Part shown: positions 1 through 4,245 of the stretch, piece by piece
How positions within the stretch are numbered: position 1 is the first letter of the stretch
Layout of the letters: each line of letters opens with the position of its first letter
NCBI GenBank assembly: GCA_015232165.1
Contig: JADGAE010000128.1
Location: forward strand, 1-5,976
Source of the DNA: Nitrospirota bacterium
GTDB lineage: Bacteria; Nitrospirota; Thermodesulfovibrionia; Thermodesulfovibrionales; Magnetobacteriaceae
Reading direction: 5' to 3'
DNA: 5,976 nucleotides
Position numbers and translations under genes: made by a program
Notes under the pieces: model-generated
Database searches by the model: none
Seen by the model: only the letters and a program-made list of their open reading frames with translations
Told to the model about the DNA's origin: nothing

Positions 1-1
1 C

Positions 2-1510
2 TACATGCTCCAGAAGTTCATGCGTGAGGTGGTGGGCACAAACAACATAGACTCATCGGCCAGCTTTGGTTACGGCAAGATACAGAGGGCCATTGATATG
101 ACCTTTGGACTGAGCAATCTACCTGTTGACCACAACAGCCCGTTGAACAAGGACGTTATCCTGCTGCTTGAATCCGATGTGACCTCGACGCATCCCATAT
201 GGGGTCTGAAGTTCATAGAGGCGCGGCAGAAGGGTTCACGCTTGATCGTGGCCGACCCCAGGGAGACCAAGATATCGCGTCATGCGCAGACCTGGCTCCG
301 GATAAGACCCGGCACTTCACAGGCATTTGCCTACGGCATAATGAAGTTGGCCGCGGATGAGGGGCTGCCTGCCATGAATCAGATGACAAGCGGCATTGGC
401 AACTATGACGCAATGCTTAGGGTCATACAGGACTTCACCCCCGAAGTGGTATCGGATATCACTGGCATAGGGGTGTCGGAGTTCATGGATGCGGCCATGG
501 AGTTTCTCAACGCCAAGAGACGCCTTGTGGTGATGAGTGTCTGTCCGGCGGACAACAACAAGGGCCTGAACACGGCCATAGCCGTGTCAAACCTTGTGAT
601 GTTCACCGGGGATGGCCCTGCGGCGCTACAGATGCCCGCGGAGTACTCCAATACGTTTGGCATCTGGCGGATGGGTGTGACCCCTGATTATCTGCCGGGG
701 TACAGAAAGATCGAGGACAAACCCGGCAAGGGCCTGTTTAAGATGCTCTACGAACCGGACCAGATAAGCGCCCTCTACATCATGGGGGAGGACCCGTTGA
801 TCGCCTTCCCCGATCTTAAAAAGCTCGAACAGACCTTTGAGAACCTTGACCTCGTGGTGGTTCAGGACATTAGGCTGACGGAGACGTCGCGCTATGCCCA
901 TGTCGTGTTGCCGGCAACGAGTTGGGCCGAAAAGGATGGCACCTTTATCAGCTCCTCCGGTCAGAGTCAGAAGGTCTACAAGATAGTCTCACCCGCCGGG
1001 GAGGCCATACCAGATTGGCAGATATTCAGAAACCTCTACAGGGTGATGCACGTCCCCATAAAGATTGAAACCCTGAAGTCGTTGCAGGAAGAGATAGCCG
1101 CTATTGACATCCATAAGGGCAGGCAGAAGTGGAATTACGTCCCGATGCCGTTTAATCTCTCACGGGATACCAACTACCCCCTTAAGATGGTAACGGGCAA
1201 TCTCATGCAGCACTCCGGAGCGTTGTCGGTGATGTCAAAGAGCCTGACCCATGTCATCTCCGACGCCTTTATCCAGATAAGCGAGGAGGACGCGATCAAG
1301 TACAAGCTGGAGGATGGCAACCAGGTGATGATACATTCTGCCAATGGCACTGCTACAACCAAGGTACGTATCACGGATGAGCTTCCAGAGGGGATGCTCT
1401 TTGCCCCCATACACTTCAAACACGGCAGGGTAAACGAGTTGACATACGCAAACGAAGACGGCACCATGTCGATGGTCAACGTCAGCATCGAACCTGTCCT
1501 TGGCGCATAG
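2..1510 (+). CDS. Molybdopterin oxidoreductase, NuoG/FdhA type (5'-truncated by window edge)
   Basis: This is the C-terminal part (about 502 residues) of a large molybdopterin-family oxidoreductase subunit. The frame is open to the window edge (a Tyr codon precedes the first Met, giving YMLQKF), so that Met is internal. Numbering from it, the bis-MGD fold is recognisable by DVILLLESDVTSTHPIWGLKF (50-70, a cofactor-domain strand and loop), LIVADPRETK (80-89), RPGT (101-104), GEDPLIAFPD (261-270) and VLPATSWAEKDGTF (301-314). A molybdopterin dinucleotide-binding domain fills about 391-498 (GNLMQHSGALS, FIQISEEDA, PIHF). In formate dehydrogenases a Sec/Cys-His pair ligates Mo in the segment that here reads NIDSSASFGYGKI. 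Both residues are replaced (Gly22, Tyr23). That favours a NuoG-like, electron-relaying subunit over an active formate dehydrogenase. The N-terminal Fe-S domains would lie upstream. No gene follows on this strand, so it ends its transcription unit. The family is certain; NuoG versus FdhA is not. Confidence 0.85.
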   Translation, partial: YMLQKFMREVVGTNNIDSSASFGYGKIQRAIDMTFGLSNLPVDHNSPLNKDVILLLESDVTSTHPIWGLKFIEARQKGSRLIVADPRETKISRHAQTWLRIRPGTSQAFAYGIMKLAADEGLPAMNQMTSGIGNYDAMLRVIQDFTPEVVSDITGIGVSEFMDAAMEFLNAKRRLVVMSVCPADNNKGLNTAIAVSNLVMFTGDGPAALQMPAEYSNTFGIWRMGVTPDYLPGYRKIEDKPGKGLFKMLYEPDQISALYIMGEDPLIAFPDLKKLEQTFENLDLVVVQDIRLTETSRYAHVVLPATSWAEKDGTFISSSGQSQKVYKIVSPAGEAIPDWQIFRNLYRVMHVPIKIETLKSLQEEIAAIDIHKGRQKWNYVPMPFNLSRDTNYPLKMVTGNLMQHSGALSVMSKSLTHVISDAFIQISEEDAIKYKLEDGNQVMIHSANGTATTKVRITDELPEGMLFAPIHFKHGRVNELTYANEDGTMSMVNVSIEPVLGA

Positions 1511-1527
1511 AAGAAGAAAAAGAAGAG

Positions 1528-1555
1528 AAGAAGCAGGTGGCGAAGCCGCTTCTTT
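1528..1555 (+). terminator. Probable intrinsic terminator of the oxidoreductase gene
   Basis: The arms AAGAAGC (1528-1534) and GCTTCTT (1548-1554) pair perfectly. They enclose an inner GGC-GAA-GCC hairpin (1539-1547) with a 4-nt bulge, and a short T run (1553-1555) follows. It begins 18 bases after the stop codon, just behind a purine-only A/G tract. The T tract is short, so termination may be weak or may depend on the G-rich hairpin that follows. Confidence 0.55.
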
Positions 1556-1560
1556 ACTGC

Positions 1561-1605
1561 GGGGGGAGGGGGCGGTACCCCCCGGCTCAATGCACTCCCG
1601 CCCCA
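1561..1605 (+). repeat. G-rich hairpin repeat, copy D
   Basis: A run of six G, A and five G leads into a GGTACC-centred palindrome (GGGGGCGGTACCCCCC, 1568-1583). The next segment, CCCCCGGCTCAATG, matches copy C (minus strand, about 2617-2630) except for one base. An outer stem of GGGGGGAG with CTCCCGCCCC (one bulge) is also possible. The eleven-base core GGGGGAGGGGG recurs at 5391-5401, again in a gap between convergent genes. It looks like a dispersed intergenic element, possibly helping termination or mRNA 3' stability. It also has G-quadruplex potential on the plus strand. Confidence 0.6.
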
Positions 1606-1666
1606 CCTTCATAAGTGCCTGCCCATAATTAATTATATGCGAAAGGAGTCTCTTGCAAAACTCTTA

Positions 1667-1686
1667 AACTAAAACTTTTTTTAGTT
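1667..1686. terminator. A/T-rich perfect hairpin between convergent genes (possible bidirectional terminator)
   Basis: AACTAAAA (1667-1674) and TTTTAGTT (1679-1686) form a perfect 8-bp stem with a CTTT loop. It lies between the plus-strand oxidoreductase and the end of the minus-strand REC-GcvH gene (stop at 1740-1742), about 55 bases past that stop. The arms are A/T-rich and there is no separate long T tract, so its strength as a terminator is doubtful. A second, perfect 12-bp palindrome (ATAATTAATTAT) sits at 1625-1636. Confidence 0.35.
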
Positions 1687-1739
1687 CTATTTGTGCTATA
1701 TAGCGCGTTTCGATCGCATGCAATGCAAAAAAATGGTAT

Positions 1740-2504
1740 TTATCTCTCTACTGGAAACACCCTCGCCAGCCACAACAACCACCCCTCTGACAGGTGGTCG
1801 GTCATCAATGACGACATGACGTCGTTGGCCTTGACGTTTAGCTCCTTTATTTCGGCGCTCATTGGCGACAGCAGTTCCACGACCCTGCCCGAGCCGGCCA
1901 GGAGTCTGGCAAAGGGGTCGCCCCCTTTTACGTAATCGAGGTCTCTGAGGAAGTCCACGTACATGAGCTCGCCGCAGGAGACCTGGTCGCGCAGGTCGCA
2001 ACCCATCTCCCAGAGGTTGTCACCCATTGGTCTTGCCCAGACGCCTTCCTTGTAGTATATGTGTGGGTTTTCTGTACCCCGTAGCGGCACTATGTAGTCC
2101 CTGAACTCGTTGATGTAGGACTGACGCATCACCCACCCCTTCTTGTCAAATATCTTGTTGGCGATATTGATCATAAAGTCGGGGGTAAATGGCTTCTCCA
2201 CGTACTCAAACGCCCCTAGCTTGATACACGCCCTGGCGTCCTCAAGGGTTGGATAGCCGGTTATCATCACGACGTCTGTTTTGGGGTTGATGAGCTTTGC
2301 CTCTTTCAGTACGCCTATACCGTTTATATCCGGCAGCCTTATGTCCGAAATCAAGAGGTCATACTGGTCTCTGCCGAGCTGGTTGAGCGCCTCTTCGCCC
2401 TTGTTGGCCGTGACGATGTCAAAGCCCTCGGCACCCAGTATCCGCTTACAACTCATCGTTATGACGGAATCGTCATCAAGTATCAGGATTGAACCTTTGC
2501 CCAT
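1740..2504 (-). CDS. Response regulator: receiver domain fused to a GcvH-like domain lacking the lipoyl lysine
   Basis: This 254-residue protein has a canonical receiver domain at about 4-120: acidic pocket DDD at 10-12, phospho-acceptor Asp54 (SDIRLP), Thr82 (MITGYP), Lys104 (EKPF). After a linker, residues about 149-250 resemble the glycine cleavage H protein/lipoyl-like fold: WARPMGDNLWEMGCDL, then GELMYVDF, SPMSAEIKELN (213-223) and the C-terminal EGWLLWLARV. In GcvH the lipoyl-lysine lies eight residues before the Pro of the SPxSGEI-like motif. Here that position is Gly206 with Arg207 next to it, and no Lys is nearby, so lipoylation is probably lost. The domain may therefore be a protein-interaction output rather than a carrier. 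It has no DNA-binding domain. The start is firm: GGAGGT (2511-2516) sits six bases before ATG. A paralogous receiver gene lies upstream in the same direction, 204 bases away, with repeat C between them. The receiver is certain. The GcvH-like assignment rests on motif comparison by eye. Confidence 0.9.
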   Translation of the reverse strand: MGKGSILILDDDSVITMSCKRILGAEGFDIVTANKGEEALNQLGRDQYDLLISDIRLPDINGIGVLKEAKLINPKTDVVMITGYPTLEDARACIKLGAFEYVEKPFTPDFMINIANKIFDKKGWVMRQSYINEFRDYIVPLRGTENPHIYYKEGVWARPMGDNLWEMGCDLRDQVSCGELMYVDFLRDLDYVKGGDPFARLLAGSGRVVELLSPMSAEIKELNVKANDVMSSLMTDHLSEGWLLWLARVFPVER

Positions 2505-2541
2505 TATCTTACCTCCATTGCTTGTATATTATGAGATAAGA

Positions 2542-2645
2542 AGGGGGGCAGTTCTGCTCGCACAACGACGTTACCGCGCCCCCCTCAGACCTCCCCCGCA
2601 AGGGGACCAGTCCCCCACTGAGCCGGGGGCGGCTCGCCCCTTGAC
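2542..2645 (-). repeat. Modular double-hairpin repeat, copy C, in the REC-GcvH leader
   Basis: Read on the minus strand, the order is: GGGGCG-AGC-CGCCCC (2640-2626); hairpin I GGGGAC-CA-GTCCCC with plus-strand coordinates 2602-2615; linker GGTCTGAGG (2591-2583); and hairpin II with a perfect 8-bp stem AGGGGGGC/GCCCCCCT (2585-2578 with 2549-2542). Inside hairpin II is a 19-nt segment (2579-2561) that matches copy B at 18 positions. The first hairpin is mutually exclusive with GAGCCG-CCCC-CGGCTC (2635-2620). The element ends 25 bases before the ribosome-binding site of the REC-GcvH gene. It starts about 63 bases after the stop of the upstream receiver gene, so it could terminate that gene or act in the leader of the next. 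Confidence 0.7.
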
Positions 2646-2674
2646 CACGTCTTAACCTTGTTTACAGTGGGTTG

Positions 2675-2702
2675 ATTATACACAATTTTAATTGTCTGCT
2701 AA
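2675..2702 (-). promoter_or_regulatory. Candidate promoter for the REC-GcvH gene, with palindrome in the spacer
   Basis: On the minus strand a perfect TATAAT (2680-2675), preceded by GTG, follows TTAGCA (2702-2697, 4 of 6 to TTGACA) at a 16-bp spacing. The spacer contains the perfect inverted repeat ACAATT-AA-AATTGT (2695-2682), placed where a bound protein would block RNA polymerase. Transcription from here would give a leader of roughly 165 nt containing repeat C. It lies only a few bases beyond the stop of the upstream receiver gene. Confidence 0.5.
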
Positions 2703-2708
2703 ATTCTT

Positions 2709-3086
2709 TCAATCATCAAATACGGTACTATCGGCTAAACCGGCAACGGCAAGTAGTTGTTCGGGCAGGAAGGGTTTCTTCAGGAAAATGACCGCTCCTA
2801 GTTCCACAGACTTAAGCCTGGTCTCATCCGTGCCATAGCCGGTCATGACAACGACCTTTAGGTTAGGCCACTTTTCACTTATCACCCCAATCAGTTCAAA
2901 GCCGTCCATATCGGGCATCATCAGATCGGTGATCACAAGGTCATAGCACTCTTTCTCCATACAGTCCAAGGCCGTTGGACCCGATGATGCCAGCACCACA
3001 TCATAGCCTTCGGTCTCAAGCACCCTCTTGCAGCTTATCCTGACAATTGCCTCGTCATCAATGACTAGAATCTTCTTCTTAGCCAT
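2709..3086 (-). CDS. CheY-like single-domain response regulator
   Basis: This is a 125-residue stand-alone receiver starting MAKKKILVIDDE. The acidic residues are Asp10/Asp11, the phospho-acceptor is Asp54 (ITDLMMPDMDG), with Thr82 (MTGYG) and Lys104 (KKPF) in their usual places. No output domain follows, so it must act by binding partners or as a phosphorelay intermediate. It shares SCKRxL..EG and similar loops with the receiver of the gene downstream, suggesting duplication. The frame stays open 53 codons upstream of this Met, but that stretch does not look like any receiver N-terminus and overlaps an inverted repeat. I therefore chose the Met next to the first receiver strand, with a modest AAGG Shine-Dalgarno-like sequence about 8 bases before it. 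No histidine kinase is visible nearby, so its partner is unknown. Confidence 0.92.
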   Translation of the reverse strand: MAKKKILVIDDEAIVRISCKRVLETEGYDVVLASSGPTALDCMEKECYDLVITDLMMPDMDGFELIGVISEKWPNLKVVVMTGYGTDETRLKSVELGAVIFLKKPFLPEQLLAVAGLADSTVFDD

Positions 3087-3199
3087 CGTGTTGCCTTGTC
3101 GTGTATTCTCTTCTAAATCAGAGCGACACCTGTTGTTGTGCATCATTTTAGCAAAACCTGGTTTATATATTATGTATTGGGAGTTTCTATTAAATTCAC

Positions 3200-3256
3200 A
3201 GCCACCATCGCTGAGACCGTAATCCCTTGTTGCTGCTTTTGGCATCGATGGTGGCT
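3200..3256. repeat. 11-bp perfect inverted repeat upstream of the CheY-like gene
   Basis: AGCCACCATCG (3200-3210) and CGATGGTGGCT (3246-3256) are exact inverse complements separated by 35 bases. They lie 114-170 bases upstream of the CheY-like start and 70 bases beyond the end of the next minus-strand gene. Possible roles are a paired operator, a leader hairpin, or the ends of a very small insertion. No flanking duplication was seen. The adjacent minus-strand sequence is A/T-rich (CATAATATATAAA), which could hold a -10 element, but I could not place a convincing -35. Confidence 0.55.
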
Positions 3257-3325
3257 ATTGTAGTTATCTGATATGTACCTTGTTATAACAACGTCATATT
3301 GTCAACCGGGCGTTGTCTTTGTCTT

Positions 3326-3760
3326 CTACTTTTTTTCCGTAATCTTGACGGAAAAGTCATATACCCTCTTAACGGACTCCAGTACGCCGCCAAGATAGGA
3401 TTTTGTTTCTTCGGATAGTTCTATACCTTTTTTCTGCAGGTCTTTTAAGAAGACCTCGGCATCCTTTTGGTTCCAGACCCCCTTGGTCTGTTTAATGAAA
3501 TCCACCGTATGCTCGGATATCTCCAGCAAGGCGGTTTTGACATTTTCAGTGGCCGAAGAGGCGTTGTATAATTTTTTCATGGCCTCAAGCATCGAGCCAA
3601 TATAACGCTGCACATCCTCGGATACATCCACACCCTTTTTCTGGACTCCCGACAAGAAATCCAACCAAGCCGAATGGTCCCATGCTCCCTTTTGGCGCTC
3701 GACAAACTTGCCGGCAATCCGTACCAGCTCATCAAATACATCCGTTACCTTTGTTGCCAT
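3326..3760 (-). CDS. Small helical protein with two ~56-residue internal repeats, unknown function
   Basis: This 144-residue protein is built of two copies of one unit (about 12-68 and 81-137, offset 69). Matched positions include Phe19/Phe88, Lys24-Gly25/Lys93-Gly94, Trp27/Trp96, Phe35-Leu36/Phe104-Leu105, the identical QKKG at 40-43 and 109-112, Ser47-Glu48/Ser116-Glu117, Tyr53/Tyr122, Leu58-Glu59/Leu127-Glu128 and Tyr65/Tyr134. Charged and hydrophobic residues alternate as in amphipathic helices. It has no signal peptide, membrane segment, cysteine or catalytic motif, so it should be cytosolic. A strong GGAGGG lies six bases before the ATG, and a TATAAT box is found further upstream. The size and helical amphipathic character recall phasins or other surfactant-like or scaffold proteins, but I do not recognise the family. 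The neighbouring receivers are only 239 bases downstream, so a link to signalling is possible but unproven. Confidence 0.85.
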   Translation of the reverse strand: MATKVTDVFDELVRIAGKFVERQKGAWDHSAWLDFLSGVQKKGVDVSEDVQRYIGSMLEAMKKLYNASSATENVKTALLEISEHTVDFIKQTKGVWNQKDAEVFLKDLQKKGIELSEETKSYLGGVLESVKRVYDFSVKITEKK

Positions 3761-3794
3761 ACATCGCCCTCCACATAATAGAATGTAATCATAA

Positions 3795-3808
3795 GTACTT
3801 AAAAGTAC
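3795..3808. promoter_or_regulatory. Operator-like palindrome at the transcription start of the two-repeat protein gene
   Basis: GTACTT-AA-AAGTAC is a perfect 6+2+6 inverted repeat. It lies just downstream of the TATAAT at 3822-3817 and about 20 bases before the ribosome-binding site, so it would cover roughly +2 to +15 of the transcript. It could bind a repressor or form a 5' hairpin. Confidence 0.45.
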
Positions 3809-3816
3809 AATTTATT

Positions 3817-3845
3817 ATTATACACCAAAAATGTAAATTTTTAAA
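3817..3845 (-). promoter_or_regulatory. Candidate promoter for the two-repeat protein gene
   Basis: On the minus strand a perfect TATAAT (3822-3817) is preceded by GTG, as at the REC-GcvH promoter. TTTAAA (3845-3840, 4 of 6 to TTGACA) stands 17 bp upstream. The surroundings are A/T-rich. The leader would be about 50 nt. Confidence 0.55.
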
Positions 3846-3865
3846 AGGGTTTGCCAAGGTAGGGT

Positions 3866-4038
3866 AGGGCAATCGCATTTGAAATGATCATGATGTTTTT
3901 TATGTTAAAATAACCAATTTCCAACCTAATCAATATAGCACTTTACGGGGTCAAGGGGGCAGTGCTCCCTTGTAGAGGGGTCTGAGGGGGGACAAAGTCC
4001 CCCATTCTTTTCTTCTTCCGGTCAAATGCGATTGCCCT
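3866..4038. mobile_element. MITE-like element with 17-bp terminal inverted repeats
   Basis: AGGGCAATCGCATTTGA (3866-3882) and its exact inverse complement TCAAATGCGATTGCCCT (4022-4038) bound a 173-bp segment without a coding frame. They are flanked by near-identical direct repeats, CAAGGTAGGGT (3855-3865) and CAAGGTATGGT (4040-4050), matching at 10 of 11 positions, the right one offset by one base. Perfect terminal inverted repeats plus flanking duplication is the form of a non-autonomous transposon. The interior is A/T-rich on the left and carries double-hairpin repeat copy A on the right. No transposase is visible in the window, and I cannot name an insertion sequence family. An alternative is a long-range pair of regulator sites. 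Confidence 0.55.
3947..4017 (+). repeat. Modular double-hairpin repeat, copy A
   Basis: GGGGTCAAGG opens the element. Hairpin I is nine pairs with one G-T (3952-3960 with 3964-3972, loop AGT). The linker GGTCTGAGG is at 3979-3987. Hairpin II is a perfect 7-bp GGGGGAC-AAA-GTCCCCC (3987-4003), followed by a T-rich tract (4004-4017). It is the short form: it lacks the conserved 19-nt insert of copies B and C. It lies wholly inside the MITE-like element. Hairpin II plus the T-rich tract resembles an intrinsic terminator. Confidence 0.65.
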
Positions 4039-4055
4039 GCAAGGTATGGTTAAAT

Positions 4056-4143
4056 GGGGTCAAGGGGACTGGTCCCCTTGCAGGGGAGGTCTGAGGAGGG
4101 GCGCGGTAACGTCGCTGTGACAGCGGAGTCGCCCTCCTTTTTT
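4056..4143 (+). repeat. Modular double-hairpin repeat, copy B
   Basis: It has the same opening GGGGTCAAGG as copy A, 109 bases further on. Hairpin I is a perfect nine-pair CAAGGGGAC/GTCCCCTTG (4061-4080). The linker GGTCTGAGG is at 4088-4096, followed by the long hairpin II. It starts six bases after the right direct repeat of the MITE-like element and ends about 47 bases before the hemE promoter. Positions 4101-4119 agree with copy C at 18 of 19 bases. Confidence 0.7.
4095..4143 (+). terminator. Terminator-like hairpin II of copy B upstream of hemE
   Basis: The outer stem GGAGGG-CG pairs with CG-CCCTCC (4095-4103 with 4130-4137, bulged G4101). An inner hairpin CGCTG-TGA-CAGCG lies at 4113-4125, and six T follow (4138-4143). 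It has the form of a good intrinsic terminator for plus-strand transcription, yet no plus-strand gene is present upstream. It may insulate hemE or end a non-coding transcript. Confidence 0.5.
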
Positions 4144-4189
4144 CTCTTACCATGAAATATAAAGAAGATACCTTTTTTTCTTGGTTATG

Positions 4190-4220
4190 TTACAATATCT
4201 GATGGAGCTTGTACTATAAT
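4190..4220 (+). promoter_or_regulatory. hemE: Candidate hemE promoter
   Basis: A perfect TATAAT (4215-4220) lies 25 bases before the preferred hemE start. TTACAA (4190-4195) is the best -35 candidate (4 of 6) but at a long 19-bp spacing. The leader would be short (under 20 nt), carrying only the GGAG ribosome-binding site. Confidence 0.5.
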
Positions 4221-4245
4221 ATATATGTGACTTATGGAGCATACT

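Noticed and set aside
1174..1612. Long minus-strand frames opposite the oxidoreductase end
   Set aside because: They are low-complexity translations of the antisense strand and the G-rich hairpin (proline and phenylalanine runs), with no ribosome-binding site or recognisable domain.
1644..1670. AAAGGAG followed by TTG as a tiny gene start
   Set aside because: The frame stops after a few codons (TTG CAA AAC TCT TAA).
3087..3245. 53-codon N-terminal extension of the CheY-like protein
   Set aside because: The frame is open, but the added residues resemble no receiver N-terminus, they overlap the inverted repeat, and the Met at 3086 directly precedes the first receiver strand.
3288..3316. ACAACG/CGTTGT as terminator of the two-repeat protein gene
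   Set aside because: The stem is only 6 bp with a 17-nt loop and no T tract, too weak to annotate.
3866..4143. CRISPR array
   Set aside because: The repeated units are only two in tandem, are internally paired, differ in length, and have no regular spacers.
4234..4245. Earlier ATG of hemE giving MEHT at the N-terminus
   Set aside because: It overlaps the GGAG that is well spaced for the ATG at 4246, and the family's conserved part begins after the second Met.
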